Shown piece by piece: positions 36,461 to 49,200 of a stretch of 64,000 nucleotides of DNA (the first letter of the stretch is position 1; each line of letters starts with the position of its first letter). The notes under the pieces are model-generated. The model was not told the DNA's origin. It saw nothing but the letters and a program-made list of their open reading frames with translations, and did no database searches. The DNA lies in assembly GCA_000310025.1 (NCBI GenBank), contig FN649734.1, forward strand, positions 95,581 through 159,580, read 5' to 3'. The DNA is from Ectocarpus siliculosus (Eukaryota; Sar; Phaeophyceae; Ectocarpales; Ectocarpaceae). The translations under genes were made by a program, and so were the position numbers.

Positions 36461-39056
36461 AACCCAGCGCCTTCTCTCCCACTTTCGCACTGACTGGCAT
36501 AAAGGTGGCGGCGTGCGTAAGAACAAAGGACTTCGGGCGCTTCCTACCCGAGTGGATCGCGTACCACTACGCGATAGGGGTCGACGAGATCACGATTTAC
36601 GACGACGACAGCAATGACGACACCGTGGAGATTCTCCAACCCTTTGTCGACGCCGGCATCGTTACGTACGTCCTGGAGAGGACTGGACAGTGAGTGCCGG
36701 CGGGCGTGCAATGTGTTGACACAAGATATATACCGTAGGTGGCATGACGTAAGGTATGACACCCCCCTGGACCGATTGCCAGATCTCGATTACCCGGCAG
36801 GAAAAGCAGCGACGGTGCCGAAAATGTCGACACTAGAAACGCTTCGTCGAGAGCTTTCCGAAAACGTACCATTTGATTTCGGCGTCCTCTTCGCCGTAGT
36901 ATCTTATGGCATGTCACCTGCGGCAGCTTTTTTGACGAGTTTTCAACCAGGAGCAATACGTACGTAGCAAGGGCCAAGTTTTGGACCCAGCGAGCCTTAA
37001 TGCCCCTCGCCAAGTCTACCCAGTTCTTCACAGACACGGGCACGGCCATCATTAGGGGCCGCGGTACAAGGTGCAATGCCGGCACTTTCGAGCTCTGTAA
37101 ACCGAGTGAGAAAAATGGTGCTCTTGACGTCCTGCGCTTGTAGACTCTGATCTGACGTGCGTGTAAAAACACAGCCCACCACACAAACGGTTGGTTCTCT
37201 CGAACACCGGCTACTGTTTGACGGATGTTGCTATGATAGCATTGACTGACCGCGGAGCGCCCGCTTGCGGTGTGCCCACCCTCGAAGTTGGCAGAACCAG
37301 ATGACCCCGCTCAACCGGTGCCTGGAAGAGCACATGGTTCGAAGGCTCAGCGACAACGATGCTCCGAGATGGCTTCTGTTCCACGACACGGACGAGTACA
37401 TAGTTCCCGTCGATACAAGCGTCACGATCGCCCAGGCTCTGGACAAGCATAGCTCCACGTGCTGTGTACGGGTACGTGCAACTCTACCGCCAGCAACACA
37501 AGACTAACTCTTACACAATGACGTCAAGCGTTTTCACGGCCATCCAAGACGACGTAGCGGACAACAGTCATCCGCTTCCTGCAAGCGCTCGGACGCACGG
37601 ATCGCATGTATCGTTGTGGGGCCCTTCCACGGCCGCACAGAAATGATTGCCTCTGCTGACTGTTGATGGGGTAGTTTGCAGGGCTTGTTCACCGCCGCCA
37701 ACCCTCTTTCCCCGTTCTCGAACGATCGGAGGCGACCTAAAGGGCTTTGCACCTCCTACACGTCGTCCACGTATGTATTCAACAGCAACGTCGGACAATC
37801 GTATTTGTTTGTGGTGGGGTAGGTGTGGCTCTAGCGTGTGCACGACTGCTGGTCGCCTACTGAAACGTCTTGATCCCGGGCAGGTGCCGCGCGTGACATA
37901 CGGGGCAGGAGGGCACGACGAGATGCCGCAAGGCCTGCTCCTGGAAGCATTTCTGCAACACGCCCATCTGCATGATTTCAAGAGCAACCGTCTACCCAAG
38001 GTGAGCGAAACCACCGGATGAAGCTTGCGCCCATTTTTTCCGTTTTTGGCCGAGATGCTGGTGCCAAAGGTGCTATTATACATAGATATCGGAGCTTATC
38101 ATCAACACCAAGCAGCGGACTTCTCACGATGTGGAATGCAGCGGTCCGCGGTCAATGCCTGGTCGACGACTACCCGGCGCTGTCATCGTTCCCTATTGCA
38201 ACGACCAGCGGGCATTGGCCGGTGATAAAACTGTGCCTACAAGTAGTGGTGGAGGCTTGTCTCTCTTTCTGGAGAACCAGATGCTGCAGGTGCGAAGCTC
38301 ACAGCTGCTGTTTTCTTGCTCGCGCGTGTCAGTGCACGGGTTACAGACATTGGTTGACTTCGGTTCGTTCTGACCTTGCCGCCGAGCAGGTCATGGTAAA
38401 CTTGGACACCACCCAACCGTTGCTGGGTCAGGCCACGTCCCGCTTGAAGAGCATGCACAACGGACAAGGCTGCCTGTGTGACGTCATACCCGTCGACGAG
38501 ATCCGCATCAACCACTACCTAGGCAGCCGAGGCGACTACTTAGGAAAAACGAAGCGCTACTGGCAGGTCAGTGATGATGATGTTGGTGCTGCCGTCCTCA
38601 GTTTTGTCTGTTGGCGTTTCGGGAAGCTTGGAGGACGCCGGAATTTCGTCGACTACAGCACTTTGAGTTTGCTAGCAACCGAGATGTTTAACGTCACTCG
38701 CCTGTAGTCGATAGGCACCGTACCATGCATGCTCTAACGAAGATGAGAGCACACTTAGATTAATACTCTCTGCCTTCATGGCCGTAAGCTGGGTTGGCGC
38801 GCACATGGGATTTCTCATCAAGCAAAATGCCTCTTTCCTCCCCCACCGACGATGATCGTGTGCTCCGCGTCCTACCGATTATGTCGGCCAGGAAGTGTAC
38901 AGCAGAGACAAGGTAGAGAAATGGCTAATGGAGAGAGACATGAACAGCTTCAAGTCGGACACCATCACGACCTGGGCGTGTGCAACGCGAGAGGTCCTCT
39001 CGATCGTTCTTGAGGGCGGCGACCTGAACAAGGTACTGCCCGTCATGGACGAATAA
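36461..39056 (+). CDS. Glycosyltransferase, family 92 / DUF23-like (5' end unresolved)
   Basis: Predicted GT-A fold transferase, probably of the secretory pathway. Five exons join in phase: 36461-36689, 37288-37471, 37884-38000, 38390-38566 and 38892-39056 (TAA), about 289 residues. The first gives VAACVRTKDFGRFLPEWIAY, HYAIGVDEITIYDDDSNDDT, the nucleotide-sugar-binding start of the domain. The second gives WQNQMTPLNRCLEEH and LLFHDTDEYIVPVD with the D-x-D metal motif. The third gives YGAGGHDEMPQGLLLEAF, the fourth INHYLGSRGDYLGKTKRYWQ. These follow the order seen in DUF23/GT92 proteins. Acceptor substrate is unknown. The gene converges on a sulfatase gene; a role in matrix polysaccharide is conceivable but unproven. 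A short repeat shared with a sulfatase intron lies 42 bp into the first intron. N-terminal exons, probably with a membrane anchor, are missing. Confidence 0.8.
36732..36772 (+). repeat. Intronic 41-bp dispersed repeat, copy 1
   Basis: Reads ACCGTAGGTGGCATGACGTA then AGGTATGACACCCCCCTGGAC. A copy with two or three differences lies at 46512-46551 on the minus strand. Both are in the sense of the host gene and start 41-42 bp inside the intron. Confidence 0.8.
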
Positions 39057-41046
39057 TAACTCTCCGACTTTTGGCTTGGGTACACACCTCGCAGTCTGCC
39101 TGCGGTCTCTCGCTTTATTGTCTTTCAGACGCCCGCTTCCGCTTGCAGTTTCAATACGGCTGGCGTGCGCAAAGAAGGCGCTCCATTCTTGTTTGTTGGC
39201 GTTGGGTTGGGTTTGGCGGTTGGCTGTTGGTTGCTGAGTGCTTCGGCGCCACTCTGCTGCGGTCGTTTTCTTGGGAGTGGAGTTCTCCCGCTCCTCGCCC
39301 GCGTGTGTGCGTGCGCGGATTCCTGCGCTGTTGTTGGGGGTGTATTCCCCACAACGCTTGCTGGCGCGCTCATGTAGGCGTGGGGGACCAACCGTAAACC
39401 TTGAACTGACGAAGATGAAGGAGCACAGGCGGGCGAACCGCAGTTCGGAGAATTTTCATCGACAATTGGCTGGGCATTTCCAATTCAGCCTCGAGATGGC
39501 CCAGGGGCACACTATTGATCAATAATTAATTGTCTAGGTTGTGGACATGACTTTGGTGGCTTCGGAACCGGCGAGTTATGTTGGTCTCTCCGATAGTCGC
39601 GTAGTAGGTTAAATAGAATTTGACTGTACATATGTGTTCGTTTACTGGAATGAAATCGGTCATCATTTAGCGGTTATTACCCAAATATTGCGAGCTGAAG
39701 GTTCCTTCTATCTGCTGCGTGGATGTATGTACTGGGAGCCGCTTGTGGCTTAAATTTGTTTTGTACGGCGGGAGCGGAGTTTTTTTAGTGCGCGCTGCTG
39801 CGAAGTTCACCGTTTCAGGCAATGTGAGAACGACTCAGCACAAGGGGGGGAGGGGGGGCACGCGGCTGGCTGTGTATTATTTATTGGGTATGACCGTGTC
39901 GAGCAGGTGCGATCCTACTATACGTGGTACGCACAACGAGCGATCCACTCTTCACCTCGGCATTATTCTTAGATGCCGCGTATCGGATACAATTTTGTGA
40001 CAGTGTCTGTAGGACCCCCCAGAAACGGTTGCCAGCGAGACAAGGCCATGGTGGTAATCGAAAACATCCGGGCTCGAGGATATTTTACGTAGGCGTATGT
40101 ATAGTCGCACCCACAGTGCGCCATTTTTTGTCGTGTTGCTGATGGAGCGTGTCTTCAGCAGGTTGTGAGCTGGTTAGATAAATAATTGTAACACAGGCCT
40201 GGGCTATCGAGTTATTATCTTCGAGTAGTCTATGGATCTGGCATGGGAGTATGAATGAAGTAGATACGAAAAGGATCATTAAAGTCATTTGTACGACGTC
40301 TGAAAAAAATAGCAGATGGAGTGGGGAGAGGAGGCATGCATGCAGCCAAACTCTTCTCGCTACCATGCACGGATGTATCCGTCGTTGGAGGGCAGTGCGC
40401 CCCCCTCCAGAGAAACGCGCGGGGTCATCTGATTCTGGGACTCTGGTCGTCGGATGAGTCCTTGGCTTTGCTTGCTTGTTTCCGTCCCATCTTTAGTGGT
40501 GTACATGAAACATTGTGGACGTTTCGTTCGCTAATACCTTCTACATGCTATACTGCTGCATTATTTTGGAACATACACAAGCCAGAGTCACTCTACAACA
40601 GTAGTCCATGTAGTGAGTCATATTTCTTTGCCTTGTCCGCCACCACCACTACAACAGCTCCGTCGATGGCTTTATATGTCATGTCTATCGACAGACAGCT
40701 TTCATCGTTGCTGCTCAAGCGCGTTCCTATGCCATCTCTTCGGTGCATGCTTCCGCCGTGCATGTCACAATGCAATAAACAGCAGTGGTTTGAAGATTGT
40801 AGATCTGAACTAGACTACTGGAGGAGTCGCTGTTAGGCCGCGCTAAACAGGGCCGTTTCTCATGTGTCTCGTGTAGCCTTAGCGTTAGCCTTACATACGA
40901 ACCGTCCACGCAGCCACGGCGCGCACCTCATCCGTTGGATATATCCTGTATATAGTGAGCATGTTGTCGAACGTGTCAAAAACAACTACTACCGGTATAG
41001 GCAATGCCAGGCCAAGCAACATGGAAAAAGAGATACCACACGAACG
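39057..41046. other. No gene recognised; glycosyltransferase 3' flank
   Basis: Between the glycosyltransferase stop codon and the second SINE. Frames up to 171 codons exist but lack family motifs or consistent splice signals. Nothing further is seen. Confidence 0.35.
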
Positions 41047-41358
41047 TATGCATGTCTTCACTTCAAATCAGCGCTCACAGCACTATTATATTGCCGTTTT
41101 CCTCCAACCCGCGGTCACACAGAGGAACCCCTCTCTATCCTCCCCTCCTGCGGTACTATGCCTTCGATTTTTATTGCGAGAAGAGTTCAGCACTCTCTTC
41201 CCTCTATGTACACACGAACAAGCGCTATCCACTAGGCCACGAGCGGAAGCGAGAGCAAAACTCACTTTGCAAGAAAAGCTCGCTTACGCCGGGATTCGAA
41301 CCCCTAACCTGATCTCTAGAAGGTTTCGAGGATACCAACTAGACCACTGGGGCGACCG
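41047..41358 (-). mobile_element. tRNA-derived SINE, copy 2 (no A-tail)
   Basis: Same element as at 34.7 and 61.9 kb, head at 41,358 on the minus strand with TGGTCTAGTTGG and GGTTCGAATCC, and the second box-A-like string. Body identity to copy 1 is very high by eye. The terminal A-run seen in the other two copies is absent: the body stops at GAAGACATGCAT, so the tail was lost or the copy is slightly 3'-truncated. Confidence 0.85.
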
Positions 41359-43204
41359 GATTACACGAGGGTAATTTCATTTCTCAAGCTTACGACAAAA
41401 AAAAAATCCAAAGAAAATTCAGGCAACCCGGGTAACAGCTGTATGCATACTGTAGTGTATCCTGCACAAAGTGCCGTGACACACCAAGAGAAATACCAAC
41501 AGAAGTTCGACCTCACGCAACAACGCGTGTGTGCCACCGATTCACACGGCAACTACGACAACACGTCCTTCCATCCTGACAAAAAGCAAGAGAACAAAAC
41601 AAACACGCCACAACAAGCTACAATAGACATCCGAAGCATCGCAGCACTCGTAGGGTGCCCAAGACGACAGAGAGAACACAAGACACACACCTGGCGTCGA
41701 ACTACAGCTCGCTAGTTGGTGTTTGGCTAGAGCCTGCTAAGAAACTCTGCAAGAAAACAAAAACGAACCCGGCAATAAATAGAGTGTCTACAACCATAGA
41801 CAGCATGTTCCGTGGAAAACCACAAAACGTTCCACCAAAATCAAAGAACGTTGTTGTTGTCGTCTTCACGCGAAAACCGTTGGGTCTCTGTACCTTCCAA
41901 CACCGAACACGTCCAGCTGACGCATCGCCTCGCGTGGTCACAGACCAACTACGCACAAAAAGGACTTTCACTTTACGTGCTTTCAAGAATAAAACAAAAA
42001 TATGAAAATCCAAAATATTTTGTACACGAAGTATTCGTGTCAACCAAACGCCTGCGCGAGTCCTTCAAGAGAAACCGGGGATACGCTGTATGCATTACAA
42101 CACTGCCTGCCGTGAAAAGTCTTCACATCAGGCCGTTCATAGACTTGGACGCTTTCTTCCCCAGCATCTCTTCCCACGGACACATCCACCAGTTGTTTGC
42201 CTTCCAGACCGGGTAACTATCTGTGTTGACCGCCTTGAACCTCGTTCCTTCCCACTCAGCGAACACCACTTCTTCGGCGCGTTTTCGAAGCTCCTTCGCG
42301 AACTGCTCGCGGGAAAAGGGAGAGGAACGGCGTGCAACAACCCGCCCGAAACAGCCGTGTTAGTAGGAACCTCATACATCGTAGCTTCCTGCGTGACCTC
42401 TCCCTCCCCCTCCCTTATTCCGGATGTTTCTCAAAAACAGTCGTTTCGCGTAAGAAGCCACGAGCAAGACAAGACAAGCCGATCGTCGTGTCGAGTCGAA
42501 TTCCACTCGAGTCGAAATGAGAGTTTCTATCAGTTCTACTCTTCTTCCCACGTCTCTCACAGTGAACCTCGAATCCATCGTTTATTACACGTGTTGTTTA
42601 TGTACACATGCACACATGCAGGCAAGAGGTTTTCCTCAAGTTAAGTCACGCCATCCAATCGAATCACGTAACGAGCGCATCTCTACGAGAAGTGTGCGTC
42701 ACCCAAGACACCGATAGCTACATCGAGGAGAACGCCCTTTTCATGATACGAAAAAAAAGAATCCTCGGGGTGGGGTGGGGGGCGACCTTTTTGAATGTCG
42801 AACAGACCGCACGTATGCATACCACAACACTTGATCCGGGTATGTTAGGCTAAATCACGTCCTCCGCGCAAAATCCACCAAAATCGCACCCTCAAAAACA
42901 AAAAAAGGGAGAGGGAGCGCCGTTTGACCATAAGATCCCAAAATGTTGCAGAGGGCGGAAAAGGTGAGCCGTGCGGAGACAGACAGACCTGCAGGTCAAT
43001 TATTGACGCGCTAGACCCGAGGCGGCCATTGTACGAGCACTGCGCTCCGCTTTGGGATGGCCTTAACGAACCACGCCGCCCAAACTGTTCCCTCCATCGA
43101 GCAACGTGAGAGCATGCACATGCACACCCGAAAAATGTTACCCAACAAGAGACAGAGAGAGCAATCTGCGTATGTCAAAAACGCGCGCAAGTTTTTTAAA
43201 TTAC
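41359..43204. other. Probable 3' part of the sulfatase gene, no exon resolved
   Basis: The last sulfatase exon found ends at 43205 on a donor-like GAG/GTAATT in phase 0, so a short terminal exon should lie here on the minus strand, but no expected C-terminal pattern is recognisable. One weak candidate near 43,068-43,020 follows GTTAAG and reads AIPKRSAVLVQWPPRV then stop. Plus-strand frames of 134 and 184 codons at 41.8-42.6 kb have no family resemblance. Confidence 0.35.
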
Positions 43205-46200
43205 CTCCGGGTACTGGTCGTACAAGTCGTGCTCCTCCCTGGGGTCTTCCCTGACGTTGTACAGCCTGTCGCTGACGGGGTAGTCTCCGCTGTACAACTG
43301 GCATCGGTCGCAGCAGTCCTGGCACTCCATGTTCCCGACTCCGCAAGCGACATCGGAGTCGAGCAGGTCGTCACTCTGCATTGGCACAAAACAAACGAGA
43401 ACAATTTAAATGCGACGTCAGCATAATCTAAATGATAATAGCTTCGAGGGAGACGATAAGCAAGAGCCCGAGGTCACAAATAGACGGTGGGGGGCTGAAG
43501 TAAGGCAGCAACAGAACAGGGGTTCTTGGGCGGCGTCGCGCACGCGGCTCACCCCTGAAAACACTACCCTGGCCCTCCGGCGCTAGAGACACCCCCGCTC
43601 ACCTCGATAACCGCCAGATCGTGGGAGAAGTAACCCGAGCAAAAGACGTTCACGAGTAGCTTCCAGTCCCCCGATCGGAAAGCCCCTTGACTGAATTCCA
43701 GGTCTTCTTTCCTATGGTGTGAGAGGGTGTTGTGTGTTCGGTCGAGAATCCCCGAGGGAAACGGACGATCAGACTCGATTAGATTGGAGTCGCTTTTCTG
43801 TTCGACCCTTCGAACATTGTTGCGATGTTCGAACGCCTCGACCGAGAAGCCACTGCAGTGTGTCGTTTGGGAACGTAGAGTAATGTGATGCTGTATGGAT
43901 GTCGAGGTCGAGGGCAATCGATGCAATCGATGCAAGTGCGTCTGTAGTCGACTGCTGCTGTGTCTCTCTCTCTAGTTTCGGAACAATTTCGTAAACGAAG
44001 CGGTACGAAACAGCCCGCACTTCGTTGGAGTGCATGTCATGCCATCGCAAGCAGTTTAACCCAGCAAAATGGGGTTTGGCCACAAATTGTGAAGCACCAA
44101 ATACTGTTCATCCAAAAGTCCAGAACGCCCTGAAAGGAACGTTGGCAAGCGCAGAAAACCCGCAATTCACGCTCGATCGCGGCTTCCAACTACAGTAACC
44201 GTTGACAATCGTCGGATCTGCGCATAGGCCCATGCACGGTTTCTGTCGCAATTTCTGGGACAATAAATAGCGGGCACCTAAGCCCCCCGTTCATGGCGCT
44301 GCCGTGAGGTTCAAGGGTAAAGTACACTGCAGCATTACAGTACGCCGAGAGACAGACAGACAGACAGGCTCCAACAGCAACTCGGTCTTACAATCCGTCC
44401 GCGGACGACAGGAGGTACGAGTCCCAGTTGTACAGCAGCTCGGTGCGGGGGGGCTTCGACGTGTTCCCTGACCCCGCCCCTCGGACGCCGTTGCTCTTGA
44501 GACATTCCCACTGATCCACACCGTCCAACGCACCGGCGCTGTCAGGCAAGTTGCAGGGGTTACAAAGATAACGAGGGGAGGAAGTGTTAAGGCCTCCAAG
44601 CCACAATCAAACCATCGTTCCAAATCGATGGGTGCGGGGGGGGGGGTGTACTCATAGTCGTGCATGCCGTAATCGTTGACCATTGACCTCGCACCCCTAC
44701 AAAGCCGGGACGGAGCACGCCGGGTTCTCACCGGACCAGGCTCTCACATCACCAAGCGCGAAGCGCCGTGAGGTATTCGGCGAGTCGCATGAAGGGTGAG
44801 CTGCATCCTGCTAAGGGTGTTCGGCATCTTGTGCTTACTTCCTTGCGTACGGATGACAGCTACGTATGACTTAATTTATTTTCTGGTGCTTTCACTTCCA
44901 GAGGCAGTTGTAAGCACTGTGTAACTGCCTCGAGGATGCTTGACCATTTTAACACAACGTGGTGCGATCATCCCCCGTTGCGCGGAGTGAGGGTTCTCGA
45001 CCCCGCACAACATGATCTACTCGACCACCATTATGGTTACCGCAAAAAAAAAAAACGAGGTAAAAAAAGAAAAAACGGTAACCTGGTTGCCGAGTTCACA
45101 AAGTGAATTGGCTTGTTTTACAACGTCGTTGCCAAGCGACGAAAACCCAATCCCGATGGCAAACACCGAGTGGGGGGTGATGGGTGCGGGGGGGGCGGGG
45201 AAAAGGCTGAAACTACCATGACTGCGCCCTGAATAGCTTAGGCGCTTTCGCCCTAAAAACGGCAATAGAACCCGCCGCCACCGTACGCATACGGACGTGA
45301 CACGTTCAAGAAGTTCAGGCTTGACCATGACAAACTTCAGATCCCCCGTTAACCCTTACGTCACTGGGTTACATTGATTTTTCTTGTTTTTTTCTGAACA
45401 ACTGGCTCTCTGCGGTCAAAGATCTTCCAAGCATGTGTGTACACCTACAAATCACGGCGGCAAGGATGGTGCAGCAGTGGGTCCATGTGTGGGGCTCACA
45501 GGGATGGGGACGCGGTATATGTAAAAGGGTGACGAACAGGAGCACAGTAGTACTACTGCTGTACAGCAGTAGCAGCTATGAGGAGAGAAATAGACTGTAC
45601 AGCAGCAGTAGTTTCTGAGCAGGTGTGCATGCCTGTCTCCGACAGCAACCGTCCGCACAGAAGATGTACCTGTGCAAGCAATACCTGTTGGCACATCTTC
45701 TCCACCTCATCCTTGGACAGAGCTTACGGCAAGCGCAAATGCTAGCGGCGCTAGATGCGAAGACGCTCACGGGAAACCGCCTCACAGAAGCGCCAGATCG
45801 ACGAAAAAAACAACGGCCCTCTCACCAGAGAATCGAGACCACCATCCGCTATCGCACAAAATGCATAAAAATCATGATAAATTTTACTATTCTCTACTAC
45901 AAATAGAGAGCTGTGATCGGAGCTGTAGTCCCGAAAACCCTTGCCTTTGAGCGAAATTCTGCAACAGCAGACGAACCACCCTTCACTCCCAATACTGGGA
46001 ACCACACGCACCGCAATCACAACAACATCAAGCACAGAGGGAATACGTTAGCATCGGCTCCGGTGTGCGCTTTCTCTGCTCTCCCCCGCGGATGCGGCAC
46101 CGGGTTGATCACATGTTCAGGGTGCTGTATGTACCCTCCGGTGGTATTTTGCGTTTCAATCTCACAGTACCGGTAGGCAGTAGATTTGATCTGGAAAGGA

Positions 46201-49200
46201 TACCTGCCCCACGTCAGAGAGATTAGGAATGGGTGAATAGTATTGTACTATGTGAGTCCTGTCCGCATTGCTGATAAGCGTGCTTTTGGGGTGGGCTGCC
46301 TATGTCTCCCTGCTGGTCTCCATGTATGTTTTTTGCTCTTAGCTGTGGCACAACGGCGATTTTTCGGCACGCAAAGTGATCGGAGCTGAGAAGGGAGCTG
46401 AATCGACCTGGACTCACGCAAGGGTTAAGAAACCTCCACCAGTACGAGACGGTTCAAACGCCGCCACCAACTCTTTCCTTCAGCTGTGGAGCAACCAAGC
46501 TTTGAAAATTAGTCCAGGGGGTGTGATACCTTACGTCATGCCACCTACGGTTCCAATCATCACCCAGGACGGTTTCTGGCAAGCGCACGCACCTGCCGGT
46601 TGTCTCTTTCCCAGCAATGCTGGCGAGGGTTGGTACCCAGTCTGTCGAGTGCACAAGTTCGTCGTACGTGGTGCCCCACGCATGCGACGGCAGATGACTC
46701 TTGGAAAACACGAACGCCGGTACCTAAAAGAGCGTGGCACCATGTTACGGGACACAGCAGCAGCAGCCACAAGTTTTGACGGGAATGAATCGCGGCCGTG
46801 AGCGTTTTGATGCTCGCCTCCTGTCAGAGGGATCTTGAAAGGCGACGGTTGTGCAGAACAAAACAAGAACAGACAGAAACAACGCAGCCTGCGACTTCGT
46901 CTTTGGGCATAGAAACAACCCGCTGCACATGCATGCATTACAATATCACTACCGTCTTGAAGTATTGAATAGATACGGGGTACGATTTGATCTTTTTGGG
47001 CAAGACGGGCAACAAGTCGACAGAAGTTTCTCGGTAACAGAACAGAGCCACTTTGATCGGTCAAGCTACACTTCGTCCTTCGCACCAGTCTGTTAGAAAA
47101 TATGATGGACAATTCAAATACGACAGCGAGAGTACCCACAAACGGTCCCTACATGTCCAAACGGGTTGTCGCCGACAACCTTGCTACCGCCTTCGTATCC
47201 AAAGGGTCCCCGTACGTTCAAACCGATTCGTAAAATTAACCTTGATACCGTCTCGATATCCAAACAGTCACTGCGTGCCCATACTGATGGGTGCTGTAAC
47301 ACGGTTTTGTACTTACCCTGCTGCCACCTTCGAATACAGACTGCTTGCTGCCTCGCAGCGGATAATTGGAGCCCCCGTCATCGGGGCAAGCACCGTTGTC
47401 ACTTGACACCACGATCACAGAGTTCTCGAGCCAGCCCTCCTGCTCCAGCATGTCCACGAACTCTCCTATTCGCTTGTCCAGGTACAGCAGGACCTGTCCA
47501 TGTCCATGTCCATGTCCATGTCCAGGTTGCGAGACAAAGAGGTCGGGGTGATTATCACGTGCCCTCCCTCCGTCGGTGGAGAGAAGAAAGCTGACGATAC
47601 GATCGCCGCCCAACACTACCATCACTCCGTTTCGACATATGAAAGGGGTCATGCAGAACCGGCCCGCGGTTGAGAAATATCTCGTCAAGAAACAGAGGCT
47701 CAAATTTTCGCGGAAAAAAAGAAAACTGGGATAAGGAACAAAACTCAGCGGCGGATCCTAGACGAAACCCTAAATAACAACCTGTGGTCGATAGTGAGCC
47801 CAAATGAGAAACTGAGCCCGACGCGACTGTGATGTTTCGTTTCGTATCTCCGGGGCCGTTTTGAATGAGATATTCCTCTTGGCATCCGAACGGCCGTTGT
47901 TTTGTATTTTCGAACAGACAGGTGGCACACGATTCTAGTTTCGTGAACGCTCAACCTTGGCTGTAGTACGGCATGCCCGCTGGATCGATCGATTCGTCCA
48001 ATACACACGACGCACACACGTCAGATACTGCGGATTATCCTGCAATGTCAATGGTACATACCCGCAGCTGTTCGTTGGCGATGACGATGTTGTTGTACAT
48101 ATAATAATAGACAACCTCAGTGCTGCAGGCTGTGTGGCCTTTTGAGCATCGGCCGCGAGGGAAACAGTACATGTACGACGAACAGCGAAAAACTCTGCGG
48201 TGCCGCGGTATTTCCCCACATCAGCAACACCGCCGCGGGCGAACAGAAAAAGCCGCGGTCACATGGCAACGCGAGTCTCCCAAGCACAACCACAAGCAAC
48301 AGTATTCTGCTTACGCCGGCAAAGGCGGTTCTCTTCTCCGATTCCGTCGCATCTTTCACGCCCTCCAATAACGCAAGCTCCTCTGGTGAAAACTCCTCTG
48401 CAGGTACAACGATATTGACAAAACAACAACAACAACGATGCACGCGCGAGACAGGGGTGGGTGAGTGTGGAGGGTGGCAAAGCCGAAGTTCGTTGTTGCA
48501 ATCTATGTCCAACATCAAGATATCAATATCAAGATATCTACCAAGATATCAATATCAAGATATCTACCGTGCGGACGTGGCGGAAACCCATCTAGAGGCG
48601 TCCACAGGGCAACGGCAGTTGAGGATTAGATCCACCTCCGATAGACTCAAGGGTAGGTCTCACTCTTCTACAACCGGCCATTCTTCGTCAGTGATGCCCT
48701 GCCCTCTCCGTTGTGGAGCAATCGAGCTATGTCTAGCTCCGGGAGGGTGCGATCGATCAGTCGCGCACAAACTGCGGCAGCGAGCCGACGGTAGACGGTT
48801 TAGTCAGCAAGCGAAGGAGGGTACACCGGCCTTTTCTCCAAAAAAATCATCACGTCGCCCACAAAGCGCCAAAACGTAACCTTCTCCATAACTAGAACCA
48901 CACACACGACTCTTGTTTCGCCGTGTGCGTCAACCCCGTCTCCCACTAGAAAAATAAACAGTCGTCCTCCAATCGAGAAGGATCGTGAGGGGGGGGGGGG
49001 TACTCGTGTTTGGCATGCCTCAGTTGTTAGACCATTGACCACGCGTCCTCGAGAGGGCCGAGAATTGTTCCCAAAGGACCGATGACCGATGACCGATGGC
49101 TATTGTAATCGGGTGCCGGGGGTGAGTCCCTCGAGAACCTCTCCAAAGCTTAGCTATCCTCTATCTAGCGCGTGTTGCATGTTGATGCTTCACTTACCGT

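Noticed and set aside
41812-42644. 134- and 184-codon overlapping plus-strand frames
   Set aside because: No family similarity by eye; the region is probably the 3' part of the minus-strand sulfatase gene.
48142-48879. 245-codon plus-strand frame
   Set aside because: Runs antisense across sulfatase exon 48315-48397 and flanking introns; no motif.
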